DNA from: Daldinia sp. FL1419 | Lineage: Eukaryota > Ascomycota > Sordariomycetes > Xylariales > Hypoxylaceae | Assembly (NCBI GenBank): GCA_025201765.1 | Contig: MU623377.1 | Coordinates: forward strand, 124,001 to 188,000 | Direction of reading: 5' to 3' | Length of the DNA stretch: 64,000 nt | Shown here: one piece after another, positions 23,865-34,743 of the stretch | How positions within the stretch are numbered: position 1 is the first letter of the stretch | Layout of the letters: every line of letters begins with the position of its first letter | The notes under the pieces: generated by a model | Database searches by the model: none | Told to the model about the DNA's origin: nothing | What the model saw: the letters and a program-made list of their open reading frames with translations, nothing else | Made by a program: the position numbers and the translations under genes

Positions 23865-24638
23865 AGATAAAGTGAGAAAGAATATAAGTGTATTGAAGCT
23901 TGCAAGATTCTAAATACAGGAAATTCCCCAAAAAAGTTTTTGTATTTTTATATAGTACTTCGCATTTTCTTTTTTCTTGTATTTGCATTGAGTCCTAGAA
24001 TATAAAAAGTTAATTCCGGTTGTTTTTATTTTTACGATATCTTTAAGCCTAACGATACACTTTTATTTATACGAACTCCTAAGTTACCTAAACGAGTATT
24101 TGGTTTAATATAGTACCTTATCTTTATACTAACAATTTTCCTTACAGGGTTTCAAATTTTAAAATAAAGTTATATAAGTGGAAGTATAAATAAAGGATGC
24201 TTATTAATTTATTGGGGGTAAAAATAACAGCACCAATAATATGGATAATAGGGTTTTTAGTATATCGAAAGGTTGAATTAATTATGTGATTTAAAGTAAT
24301 TTAAATGGTTTATTGTATAATTTGTTATAGGAGGGGTTTGGAAGTTTTAGGAGGGTTGGCTAAAGTGTGTAGAATTGATAGCAAAGTATTAAGGTTTTAA
24401 TACCTTTGAAAATTTAATTAAAAAAGCTAATAAATGGTTATATTAATAATTAATATTAATGTTTTTTTAATAAGTTTAATGATACAACCAACCATGCTTG
24501 GGTTTGATTATTAGATAAAGTAAGAGAGAATATAAGTGTGTTGAAGCTTGCAAGATTCTAAATACAGGAGGTTCCCCAGAAAGGTTTTTGTACCTCCACA
24601 CAGTGCTTCGCACTTTCCTTCTTCTCGTACCTGCACTG
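23865..24638. repeat. 126-bp direct repeat bounding an AT-rich tract (RIP-like)
   Basis: Two direct copies, 23865-23990 and 24513-24638, align without gaps and differ at 21 of 126 positions. All differences are transitions, and 20 of them have A or T in the left copy against G or C in the right copy, in both C-to-T and G-to-A senses. That is the pattern left by repeat-induced point mutation (RIP) acting mainly on the left copy. The roughly 520 bp between them is very A+T-rich and non-coding. The pair may be remains of LTRs with most of the interior lost. The shared 3' part of each copy is pyrimidine-rich. Confidence 0.75.
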
Positions 24639-25533
24639 GATATTTGTTACAGAAGCAACCTGGACTTACCTAACTTTAAATATAACGTAATGTAGTTACC
24701 TTGAAGGCTTAGACGAAACTACCTAATATCCATCATGTGCCATTAGCTTGTAGGAAGCTTCAAACCATCTAGATAACTTTATATTTTACTTTATGAGTAA
24801 TATTCCCCCGACACTTGCGTAGTTCCTAACATAGGTAACTACCTAGTCTAACAAGGTTGTACTCGCATGTGTAGTATGACGCAACAGGGGAGGAATATTA
24901 TATAAGAAGTTCTCGCTTATTGCCTGGCTGACTGATAGTTTCTAATCGCCTGACAAGGGTTGCTGGCTTTTAGTGATAGGCTCTTGGGATACTATAAGCT
25001 TTAAACGGTATTAGATTTAAGTCTTAATTATAACACAAACCAACACTCAACTCTGCATTTCAGTTTCACCTCCTATTCCGCCTCAACTTCCAACTACTAC
25101 ACACACGTCTCACAATAAAGTCCTCAAAACTAAGGCTCATGTTTAAGGTCAAGAATGTTTAATACAATCGCCAATGATCAAATTACCTGTCCTTAGGTAC
25201 CTAGCCTAAGCTAATCAAATCACAGCCTCTCCCCCCTCCCTCCTCTCACTTATGGTAGCAATTTTACACTTAAAAGTTCGCAATCGATTGACTATCCGTC
25301 TCAACGTACTTCCCACCAACGCTGCTCGATTACCTAACTCACTACACTCGCGGCCTGCTACCAGGAAATCAAGGGAAAAAAAAAAGGAACTATGCGTCAA
25401 ATAAAGCAACGGAGAAAAGGATCTCGATAACCCGCCCAATGGACTAACAACTAACAGGGGTATAGCCTCTCCTCCCCTCCTCCCCTGAATGTTCTCTCTC
25501 GCTTCCACCTCTGCTTCTGCTCGAGTTTTTGTT

Positions 25534-28500
25534 CTATTCCTCTTGGTACGAGATCTTGCGCATCTCGCCTAACCGGTGTCGCGCGGAAGCCAGCGCGTTC
25601 TCGAGCTGTAGGATTTCGACCTGTAACGATATCTCTGGTTAGCTACTGTTCGATAGATCCATAGATAAACAATGTAATGTAATTCTTAAAACTCACCTGT
25701 TGCTCCATCTCCCGGACCTTGAACTCGTGGGGGTTGAGCTTGGCGTAATCGACGCCCTCGTCCTCTTGGTTTCGGTCCTTGATCATGTTCTGCACCTGTC
25801 GGACAAGTGCTCTGCATGCAGCGCCTACGGCCTTGCTGGCCTGTTCCAGGTTCTCCTGGCTCTTGCTCATGAAACCGGCCTTGACACGACTAGCAGCCAC
25901 GAGCTGAGCTGTCGAGGCAGCCACGTCGTTCGAAGCGACGATAAGCTGCTCGGGGCTGTTACGGCCGGATAATACACCATCTGCCGTCTCGATGAGAGTG
26001 TTGGTGGATGTAGCCACGGCCTTCGCGGCAGAGATGAGACCTTCCGTCCATCGGTTGTTCTTCTTGTAGAAGGCTGTCCTCGAAGAACTTCCACGGCCTG
26101 CCTGGACAATCTCTTGCTGGGTGACGGTAGCAGCCTTGATTAGCTGAGCAATAGCATTGGTGACTGCTGTTGCGGCATCGAGTATCGAGTCGTGGACCTT
26201 GAGTTCGTAGGTCGAGTACCCGTCGCGGGGCTTGTTCTTGAGTTTGGCAAGACGGGCAGCCGCCGCAGCAATGGCATCTGCTGCCTTGCTTAACTCGGAG
26301 TCGACAAGGTCACCTAGATCGCCCTTGTTGTTTGATAGTCGACCGGAGGGAGCGAAAGTCTCGACTAAAGTGGTCAACCTCTGTAGGTTTAGACGAACAT
26401 CGCTGCTACCGTTCACAAGAACGTCGGTCTTTTGGAGAGGGTCCATGCCTTCCAGTCTAAAGCTCTGAAGGCTACGGAAATGTTTGACGGTAGATTGTGC
26501 GGCAGCACGAGCGCCGTTGAGAAGCTGATCAGACTTCTTTTCGTCGGAAGCAAGACGATTCAAACCCTTCGTATTACTGCACACATCTGCTATAGCACCT
26601 GCAAAGGTGTTGGTCGCCTTGATTAATTCTGCGTGGCTAGCATTGGGGCCATCGGCGATGAAGTTGCTGAAAGCTGTAGCAAATTCCGAAGCACTCGAGA
26701 CGGCCTTTTCAACCTGGGACAACACATATGTCGGCGACGCATTCTGGTTACCAGCCTGCATCGTCGAGTCCAATTCGTAGAGTGCATCATCTACTCGAAC
26801 CACACCTGCCTGTAGTACCGAGTCGATAATGTCGTTGATTTTGTCGAGATTTGCCAATATTAGGGCGTCGATCTGGCCGTCCAGAGCAGTGTCTGTGTCG
26901 CCCTGGTGGAGCTTCAACTCGTTCAACTCAATCAAGGTCTGGTCCATGCCAGCCTTGTAAACCTCGAGTTCCTCCTCCTTCTCACGGAGTAATTGCTCGA
27001 GGTCAGAGCTTCCGGACTGTAGTTTAGCTTGCGCCTCTTCCAAGGCACGCGATTTAGTTCGCAGAGCTTCTTCCAAATCTGCCATCTCCCTATTGTACTT
27101 GGAGAGCATAGTAGAAAGCTCGTTGCCCTTGCTCCGCTCAAGGTTATCGGCCCTCTCGTTCGCCATGCGGAGTTCTCGCTTTAGCTTCTCGACTTCGTCC
27201 TTGTTACTACCGCTCAACCTATCCTTGTCGTGAAGTGCTCGGTCTCGCTCCCGAATCATGTCTGCTAGTTCTAGATTCTTCGTCTTGATTTCACGCTCCA
27301 ATTTCTCGCGCTTCTCGATAGCCTCTTGAGCCGATGCAGCCTTTAATTGGACTGTCTTGAATTTCTGGAGCAAATCGAGATGCTCGTGACGTAGTTGAGA
27401 GTACAATTTCGCTAAGGCTTCGTACTTGGTCCGCCAGGTGTTGACCTGTTCCTGTAGGGCGCGGATTTGGTCATCCTTGCTGTTTACTTGCTGGCCAAAG
27501 TTGTTCTGGATTTGGGCCAATTCGCCTTCGAGTGCCTTTACTCGCTGGTCATATTGTTGCAGCATTAATTGATCGCGTTCATACTGCGCCCTAGCATTCA
27601 AGTTCTCTTGCTCGAGCTCGGCTAGTCGTCCTTGCGTCTGCCATTGGGCTTGCTGAGCCAGTAGCGCTTCCTGTTCGCGGCGCTGTTGTTCCGCCAAAAG
27701 CCTTTGCTGCTCCTCGAAGTCCCGCTGGGCTTGCATTTGCGCTTCTTGCTGAGCACGTAGGGCTGCTGCTTGACGCTCTTGTAATACTCTCTGCTGTTCT
27801 TCGTACTCCCTGTTCTGCCGGTCGATTTCACCTTGCCAGAACTCGGTAATCTCATCGGGTTCCTCGGATTTCGGTTGACGTGCAGGGGTAGGCTGTCGCT
27901 CGATCTCTTGCTTAGGACGGGCTGGTAATGCAGGGGAGTTTTCGTCTTCTGCTAGCAAGTTGGGCGGGTCCTGCGGTAGTTTCGGAATCGTAATCAAACT
28001 GGTCAGGTAACGCAAGTTTGAGCATTCGTAATAGAACTTGACTAATCGGTAGTGTTGCGCGTCATAACGCTGTCTCAGGGGTTCCAACGCCTCGTTGTCG
28101 CCGGTTGCTACTCAACGTTAGTCAAGAATATCGTTTTAGGATTTTACGGTTGTCATACTCGAATGCATAGCTCTTAGCATGCTCGTAATGAATTTATAAA
28201 TTCCATAACTTTCTTGGACCAGAGGAACAATGGCTGAAATTCTGCATTCATTGTTGCCGACATTTCGGAAATGTGAGAAGATGAGTTTTTGAAACTGTTC
28301 GATCTTGTCTTGGAGGGACATGAGGTCGGTTATAGTCTCGTAGCCCTCGTTGGGATCGTTAATCGCCTTCAAGCTGACATATTCCTCATATTCGAATGTG
28401 CCGTTGAACTCGGGATGTTGTTGGTGGAACGATAGTTTCGCTAGGAGGAAGTAAACGTATTCTCGAATTAGGGGGGCATATCCTCGGACGCCCTCGCCGC

Positions 28501-29003
28501 CCAGACCTCTGTTGAGACTATCAATCCAAGGCCGGTTTGCCATGGCCTCCCTCAACGTTTGGGGGTGTCCTTCCTGCAAGACTCGGTGGATGGTAATCAG
28601 GGCCTTGAAAGTTTGAACCTCGTCGGCGAGAATAGGTTGCCTAAATAACGTCCCTAGTTAGCCCCTATATATCGCCCATACGTCGGCCTCTGATCACGTA
28701 CACCTTCATTCCAGCCCAAAAGGACTGGGAGGACTTGTGGTCCCATGTGTAGACGATGGCGCTTCGCACATGTTTTCGTTTCGGCGCTGTTTCTTCCGGG
28801 CTGGTGGCCTTTCTGATGTTGATGGCAAGCTCGGCTTCGGATCTGCAATATACTTCGTTAATATCCATATGATAACCGACGGTGAAGTCCATTTATGGCG
28901 ATAGGTGCGAATGGTATGTATGCATGCGCTTTGCGGAAAGGGTCATTTAAAAAGGGGGAGAAAGGACGCACTTGGAATGATCAAGACTACGGATTGTAGC
29001 CAT
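25534..29003 (-). CDS. SLA2: SLA2/END4, actin-endocytosis adaptor (HIP1R family)
   Basis: Links clathrin-coated endocytic sites to cortical actin at the plasma membrane. Five minus-strand exons, 29003-28972, 28842-28702, 28640-28159, 28107-25697 and 25620-25534, join in frame to 1050 residues, the usual size. The ANTH phosphoinositide-binding domain fills about residues 1-270, from MATIRSLDHSKSEAELAINIR through TWDHKSSQSFW. A Pro/Glu linker follows, then a long Gln/Glu-rich coiled coil at about 310-620. The I/LWEQ (talin-like, actin-binding) domain is at about 800-1020, with IAQLIKAATVTQQEI and GLISAAKAVATSTN. The last exon adds the conserved closing helix VEILQLENALASARHRLGEM. Its 3' end faces APN2 across 5.4 kb; SLA2 is the standard right border of the sordariomycete MAT locus. 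No damage is seen. Confidence 0.96.
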
Positions 29004-30002
29004 GATGATTAAATCGCTATTTGTTTGCTAGTAAATGTGTCACTAGGTAGTGAATGTATAAGGTTCTTTACTCGGTTCGAATAACTAGGGGTAACTTGAA
29101 CAAGTACTCGGCGGTTGGTAAAGCACAAAAGCCTCAGACTCAAAGTGACATTCACTTTCGAATGAAGCGCATCCCACCCACCCGGTCTTCAGGAGGTATA
29201 TACGATAGAAAGCCGAAAGTCGCGAGTACGATGGAATTACGGTCCTGGTAGTTACGTTAAATATATCAAAAAAAGAAAAAACTGCAACAAATAAAAAGTT
29301 CGAATGTCTGACTCGTACAAAAACGTCAGCTTCCTCGCAATCGCAACTCCTACAACAAGACAAAACTTGGTGGAGTTCAAAAGCCAAAAGATCAAATCCA
29401 AGGCTGACGCAGCTTAAAGGCACTTGGGGCTCTTGGAAGCTTTAGAAGCTTGTCTTGGAACCGTTCGATAAGCGTAGAAAAGGGACATGGGTCCTTGAAT
29501 AACTCCACTCCCTGAGTCTTTACTAATTACCTCTCCTTATCGTCTGGTTGCCGAAGTTTATCCGTCTGGATATTTGTGGAGTTCTACGTCTTGATCGCCA
29601 CATAACGCGCGGCGACGGCGGCTGGGGCCTGCTGGGGCGTTTGATAGGCAGCACCAATTACTTAGGTACCTATAAGTACCCTGAAGTCCCATGGTTTTTA
29701 CTTGCATATCAAGCCCCCTCTGGATAGGTACTCCGAATATAGCAATTCCGCCGCTAAATAATGCTGCAACTACGTACCTACATAGGTACCTACCTAGGTT
29801 AGGAGCTTTTTAATGACGAAAGCTTCAAACTTCTTACTAAACGCATACATCCTACCAAAAAGCTCCCACCTCGATGGCTTCGCTCCAGACATACAGCTTC
29901 TAAATTTCTGCTACTAATGTCAAAGTTGATGTCCGAGCCTTTTGGCTCATTCTGCTTCCCTAATTGACTCTATAAAATTACTTCGCGCACGTCATATCCA
30001 AA
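29004..30002. promoter_or_regulatory. SLA2 / CIA30 divergent intergenic region
   Basis: About 1 kb between divergent start codons, so it holds both promoters. From about 29660 to 29810 it has several AGGTACCT/CCTACCTAGGT palindromic motifs. Frames of 65-112 codons at 29054-29423 overlap each other on both strands and have no support. Confidence 0.45.
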
Positions 30003-30880
30003 ATGCGCGCCACCACCGCTTGTCTGAGCAAGGGTTTCTGGGGTCGCAGTATCGACGAGTTCAAGCGCCTCTCTAATATAGGTAATTGTCATACTGGCCG
30101 TCTTTACATATATATATACCTATATATATATACGCCAATATCGGTTAATATTCTGATTAATATTCTGCAGCGCTTAACCTCGAAGGCATAAAAGGACCCT
30201 CAGGCCTGCTCCCCCTCCATGACTTCCACAAACCCGAATCCCTTGACGAGTGCAAGGTCATGTCCGATGTCGACATCGGCGGCTTTTCCAAGGCTGCGCT
30301 GGATTGGATACCCCCTTCTCCCGAGGACAATGCGCACGGATACGCGCGCTTCCACGGCAGCATTTCGACCGCCCTCCCCCCGAACAGACCCGAGGTCCAG
30401 CGATCCGGTTACGCCGGATGGAGGACCCTCGATAAACCCCCCACCATCTTCGGTCGCTCGCTCTGGAATATCGATATGTACACGTACCTAGGCATGCGCA
30501 TAAAGTCAGACGGACGTAGCTACTTCGTCAACGTCCAGACGGAATCGATTGTCCCCACAGATTTACACCAGCACCGGTTATTTGCTAAGCGGCCCGGTGA
30601 GTGGGAGACGGTTATAATTAAATGGAACGACTTCGTCCGGACGAACCACGGATTCGTGGTTGAGCCCCAGACGGAGATGTTACGACAAAAAGTCAGATCG
30701 ATAGGTGTCGGTTTAACGGATCGCGTACCAGGGCCGTTCAACCTGTGTATCGAGAGGATTTGGGCTACTAATAATATGAGCGAGGAAGACGATCATGTAG
30801 AACCGTCCGAACCGGCTACTAGCAAAGAGGGTCAGCTGAAGGATAAGCAGGGTCGTCACATTTCTTGGTCCGATAAATAA
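30003..30880 (+). CDS. CIA30: Complex I intermediate-associated protein 30 (CIA30/NDUFAF1)
   Basis: Assembly factor for mitochondrial NADH:ubiquinone oxidoreductase, acting in the matrix on the membrane arm. Two exons, 30003-30081 and 30171-30880, join in phase 1 to 262 residues. The Arg-rich N-terminus (MRATTACLSKGFWGRSIDEF) fits a mitochondrial protein. The CIA30 domain occupies about residues 30-225. Readable motifs are LHDFHKPESLDECKVMSD, DIGGFSKAALDW, YARFHGSIS, GYAGWRT, and NVQTESIVPTDLHQHRLF, with RVPGPFNLCIERIWA near its end. The 89-bp intron contains a long TATA-rich tract (about 30107-30132). The alternative start at 30260 would remove the presequence and the first conserved block. 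It sits between SLA2 and APC5; CIA30 and APC5 are commonly found next to sordariomycete MAT loci. Confidence 0.93.
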
Positions 30881-32394
30881 GATTCAGATATCTACGAATA
30901 AGTTAACTATATTGTCGGATGGACAGCTATATCTTGTTAGCCGTGCGGTCTGGGTGATAAATCCGATGTATACAACAGTAGGTACCTACAGCGGTACCAA
31001 CGCCATCTAAGATGATTCAATAGTAACAGGGGCAAATAAGATTGGGTGAGGAAGGATCATATTCGCAGACGAACATCTTGCGGCTGACGTCTTGAGGGGA
31101 CACGAGGGGGGGAGATTAGCTAGGCTACGAATAATAAACATATCATCAAACCAAGATTAACACATGGCTAGTAGTGACAATGCATTCACGGTACAAAAAA
31201 GAGCCGCACAATGCCTTACCAAGTCACAAACCAAAGAACAACAGAATCCCTGGCCATGACAAGACAACGGACAAGACAATGGACAAGTCAGATTACCAAA
31301 CTCATACCACCACATTCACATACTCTATCCTCTCCTTTCGTGACCTGAGACGATAATCCCACTCTCCAACAAAACGGCATCCCTACCTAAATTCATAACC
31401 ATGGAGTTGTTTCCGAGTAACAACCCTTTCAGAAACCACCGTAGCCCGAGAAGGGCATTGTTACTTCAATATCCACAGCAAATTCATTGTTCGCTCTTCT
31501 TCTTGGATAAGCAGCAGCCGAGATGTCAAAATAAAAAGGTCGCCGTGTACGTCTTGCTTGATAGATCCTAACTTTCTACCCAGTAAGAGCATATTTCCAT
31601 ATTTCGTACCTAACTACCTAAGTTAGGTCCTAGGTATCATCAACCGTTTCCTAACCTGCTTCGGCGATCCCTCGCCCACAAAAACATACACTCGGCCCCC
31701 AACTCCCACTTCCCCATCTCCCGTCTCTCTTTCCCTTCCCTCTCCACCCCGCCGACATGTGCAAAAAGGCCTGGGCATCGGCATGGTGCGTCTACGGGGA
31801 CCACCCCGTAGGCCGTAGCAGCCGAACCAACGTGCCCTGCCGCGAGGTCAGGGAAAAGGGGTGTCGAGCTGGCTTCTGCAAGCAGAAGATGCAGTATACC
31901 GAGGACATCATACAAGATCCCCAGCTCCGAATATGCTCCACATGTGTCGCCACGGAAATGGCCGTTGCGCCCCGAATATAAAAATAGGTTTACAGTATAA
32001 CCCTTGCTGGTAAGCGCATGTAGAGGAACTGTTTCCTAGGTTAGCTGGTTAGCTGCTATAGCTCGCAGGTTCGACGTATATTTACTCCTTGGGGGAACGA
32101 TAGGATATTAGGGGAGATGCAGGGTGTAGATTCCGTAGTCCACCGACAGCCTTGGCTCTGTCTGACATCAACGGTTTGATAGGATTTATCGGGTGAGTTT
32201 TTACTTCGTCCTTGGCCAGTATGGCATACACCTATGGAAAAGGGTGAAACTACCTAGACTACACGTTTGAGTAATAAATTTCAAGAGTTATTTATCAAGA
32301 TCAGAGTAGAAAGCCTCCAGCTACGTGAAAGTGATATAGGTTATGGGTTGTTAATATTCGTCACCATCGTATAATAACTAAGCTAGGTCTTCTT
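30881..32394. other. CIA30-APC5 intergenic region
   Basis: About 1.5 kb between the CIA30 stop and the convergent APC5 stop. Apart from the small Cys-containing frame at 31757-31981, which has its own entry, I see only short unsupported frames. AGGTACCTAC motifs lie near 30980-30996 and TACCTAACTACC motifs near 31607-31632. Confidence 0.45.
31757..31981 (+). CDS. Possible small Cys-containing protein (74 aa)
   Basis: Uninterrupted frame of 74 residues beginning MCKKAWASAWCVYG, with seven cysteines at about positions 2, 11, 28, 36, 41, 60 and 63. It includes a C-terminal CxxC (RICSTCVATEM). There is no signal peptide or membrane segment, so it is not a typical secreted effector. Many filamentous fungi have short proteins that start MC and carry scattered Cys with a closing CxxC, perhaps zinc-binding. 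The resemblance is only in general pattern. The 5' side is a pyrimidine-rich leader (about 31670-31750), which supports a real transcript start. The local sequence is more G+C-rich than its flanks. Function unknown; a chance frame cannot be excluded. Confidence 0.4.
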   Translation: MCKKAWASAWCVYGDHPVGRSSRTNVPCREVREKGCRAGFCKQKMQYTEDIIQDPQLRICSTCVATEMAVAPRI

Positions 32395-34743
32395 TCATAT
32401 CGTCATTCGCTCGGCGTCTCTGCGTATTGCCAAGTATGCCGCCGCGTAGTCATTCGCAAGTACGTTGTCTCCGGAGACCTTCATAATAGTAGCTTTCTTA
32501 GCCATCATTTCGCACTGCTTATTGATATCCTCCACGCTTGAATAGTGATTAAATGCCTTTTCAATTGCTTCTAATGCTTTGGTCATAAATTCTCTCCTCT
32601 TGATAGACTTTGGCGGCATCTTACCCGCCATACCCATATTAGCATCGCCAAGGTGAGAATATAAGTTTGCAGTCATTTTCGCGTTTTCGCACTCGAAGAC
32701 TCGCGGCAGGATAGCATTTAGGAGTTGTATTGCTGGTTCAAATTCGCCGAGGGATGTTAGTATGTTCGCAATCGCCCCCATTGCTGGCCAGAGAAAGGGA
32801 ATGAGACGCGCTCGCCAGGCCACGTGCGCCGCTCGTATAGCAATAGTGAATCCCTTCAGTGGTCGGCCGCATTTATCAAGAAGTTCAGCTTTGAGTAGGA
32901 GCAATCTAACTCGTAATGCGACGTCTTTGTTCTCATCTCTGAGTTCCGATATCATCTTCTCTACTTTGGAAAAGGCTTGATCGAGATTTCCTCTGCGGAC
33001 AAGACATTCGATGTGGAGATTATCAATTACAAAAGCGAGGTCGGGTTCCAGGTCGTCATTCTTAGATTGAAGAAGTTGAGAGAGTAGCAGTTCCGCCCCG
33101 TCCAGATTATTTCGGTAGAGATCTCTCCTCAGTTTTATTATGCCACGGAACTTGTGCCAATACTGACTCGGCTTCCAGGTTCGGAGCGAGTTGGCATCCA
33201 TACCCTCCAGTATCTCGAGTGCCTCGTCGTACTTCCCCTTGAGAGTCAGCATCGAAGCTTGACGGCTAGTCACCTTTAGTTCATCGTCAAATATCGAATT
33301 ACGAGCATGGCAGCGAATGAATATTTCGCAGGTAGTTGCTGCCAAGTAATCGATTCCTAACCTGTCCCATAATGCTATATTGATCGATAGTTGGGAACCA
33401 ACCATCATCTTCATGTTGCGTTCGACGATAATTTGGGAGCTTCTGACAAGGTGCTCAATCGCTGTGGCCACGCTTTCGCCGTTCGACAGGCTCATTTTTG
33501 CCTCGCTCGTAAGAGTAGAACTCCATAACGTCCACATGCCCGTCTCTTTTGCTCTGCTTCTTAGGAAAGCTAGGGATTCTTTCCCAGTGCCGAGCATGCT
33601 ATTCGATTCTAATTCCTTGGTTACTTCGGGATGCGCCCTGCCGAAGTGGAAAAGCCAGTTAAGGGCGAAATTCAAACATGTCATGTCTCGGTTTTCCCTG
33701 GCAGTGGAGACAGTTTCTAGCATCGCAGAAATTGCTTCCTTGTAGCACCCAAAGTCAGCTTGGAGTACTGCCAGGTTCATCAGCGCGTACTGGTAGAATG
33801 ATCTATCCCGGTTTTGCATCGTGTAGTCAAAATAACGATGCAGATAATCAAATGAGGTGGAATAGTCCCCTGCTCTCCATGCATCCAGATAACTTAGGTA
33901 ATGAGATAAGCTCGGTATCATGAAGCTGTCGTTTAATAGGTCGTGGAATTGGTGTTGTATCTCTAAGGGTACTCTGTTACCGTATTTCTGCATCTGCTCG
34001 ATTTGGAATTCTAAAAGCCTCTCGATATCGTCAGTGCTAACCGGTAAGGTCGAATTTGGGTCATCTCTAAGCATATCCCCGTAAGTCACGGAAGCGATAG
34101 TTTCGACCCCTGAACCCCAGTCACTCTCGCCAGTTAGGAGTACATTATCGAAGCTAAGTCTCTGGAAGGACGGTGTTTTCTTGCGATAATATGTCGCCGT
34201 AGCCTGGCGATACTTAACGAAGTCTTTCCACAACTCGAAGGCGTCGTGAAAACGCAGTCTTGTGAATTCGAGTTGAGATCTGCGTACAAATGCGCCAAAC
34301 GGAGAGTTGCGGGAAAGCAATATAGCTTCGGGAGCTGGAGCTGGAACGCCCATCTCAGCATCGCGACGAAGTTCATCCCTGGTCTTTGCTAATAAAGTAG
34401 AGCAATTGTCAAAGAACTCATGTAAGGAGTCGAGGGAATCGATCTTCCAAAGCCTGTCTAGGAAGACATACCATAGACTTCGGCCGGGTATACCAGAAGC
34501 GGCGGTATGTGATGCCAAGACCTTTTCGAAATCTGTAATGGAGATGACAAGGCTAACAGTAGTCTCAGCGCGCTTCCATCGACCCTTAGGCGTGGAAAAT
34601 GACGTTTGAGCATCACTGTCAATCAAATGAGAAGTTATGAAGGATAGCACATCAACGATGGAGTCTGTTGGAACTGTCTTTTTGGTATATAATTCAATTA
34701 GAGCCAGGAGGCCAATTTTGGCCGGGTTAAGAAATCGAGACAT
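32395..34743 (-). CDS. APC5: Anaphase-promoting complex subunit 5 (APC5)
   Basis: Scaffold subunit of the APC/C ubiquitin ligase that drives exit from mitosis. Single uninterrupted frame, 782 residues. The N-terminal part (MSRFLNPAKIGLLALIELYTKK) and the central segment with LSHYLSYLDAWRAGDYSTSF, LHRYFDYTMQNRDRSFYQYA and LNLAVLQADFGCYKEAISAM are characteristic of Apc5. The central segment, at about residues 275-345, is the Apc5-type TPR entry. The rest is helical and TPR-like through to the end, consistent with the superhelical platform of the complex. The length fits fungal orthologues. The start at 34743 is immediately followed by family sequence. In several sordariomycetes APC5 lies on the COX13 side of the MAT region; here it is on the SLA2 side, two genes away. 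Confidence 0.92.
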   Translation of the reverse strand: MSRFLNPAKIGLLALIELYTKKTVPTDSIVDVLSFITSHLIDSDAQTSFSTPKGRWKRAETTVSLVISITDFEKVLASHTAASGIPGRSLWYVFLDRLWKIDSLDSLHEFFDNCSTLLAKTRDELRRDAEMGVPAPAPEAILLSRNSPFGAFVRRSQLEFTRLRFHDAFELWKDFVKYRQATATYYRKKTPSFQRLSFDNVLLTGESDWGSGVETIASVTYGDMLRDDPNSTLPVSTDDIERLLEFQIEQMQKYGNRVPLEIQHQFHDLLNDSFMIPSLSHYLSYLDAWRAGDYSTSFDYLHRYFDYTMQNRDRSFYQYALMNLAVLQADFGCYKEAISAMLETVSTARENRDMTCLNFALNWLFHFGRAHPEVTKELESNSMLGTGKESLAFLRSRAKETGMWTLWSSTLTSEAKMSLSNGESVATAIEHLVRSSQIIVERNMKMMVGSQLSINIALWDRLGIDYLAATTCEIFIRCHARNSIFDDELKVTSRQASMLTLKGKYDEALEILEGMDANSLRTWKPSQYWHKFRGIIKLRRDLYRNNLDGAELLLSQLLQSKNDDLEPDLAFVIDNLHIECLVRRGNLDQAFSKVEKMISELRDENKDVALRVRLLLLKAELLDKCGRPLKGFTIAIRAAHVAWRARLIPFLWPAMGAIANILTSLGEFEPAIQLLNAILPRVFECENAKMTANLYSHLGDANMGMAGKMPPKSIKRREFMTKALEAIEKAFNHYSSVEDINKQCEMMAKKATIMKVSGDNVLANDYAAAYLAIRRDAERMTI

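Larger units (their letters stand above)
20170..25533. other. APN2-SLA2 interval: expected MAT locus, no intact gene
   Basis: This 5.36 kb stretch lies between the convergent 3' ends of APN2 and SLA2, where the mating-type idiomorph sits in most Pezizomycotina. No open frame here exceeds about 100 codons. I found no HMG-box signature (RPPNAF/YILYR type) and no intact alpha box. In order it contains: a tract of tandem CTAC units (20303-20333); a decayed minus-strand gene (20711-21215); the tail of a retrotransposon open frame, a polypurine tract and a candidate LTR start (21268-21545); a long inverted repeat (22416-22452); and an A+T-rich tract bounded by a 126-bp direct repeat (23865-24638). 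The final part (about 24650-25533) is SLA2 3' flank with nothing recognised. Confidence 0.8.

Noticed and set aside
32041..32080. tRNA-like string with GGTTCGAC
   Set aside because: No matching acceptor, D or anticodon arms can be folded around it.
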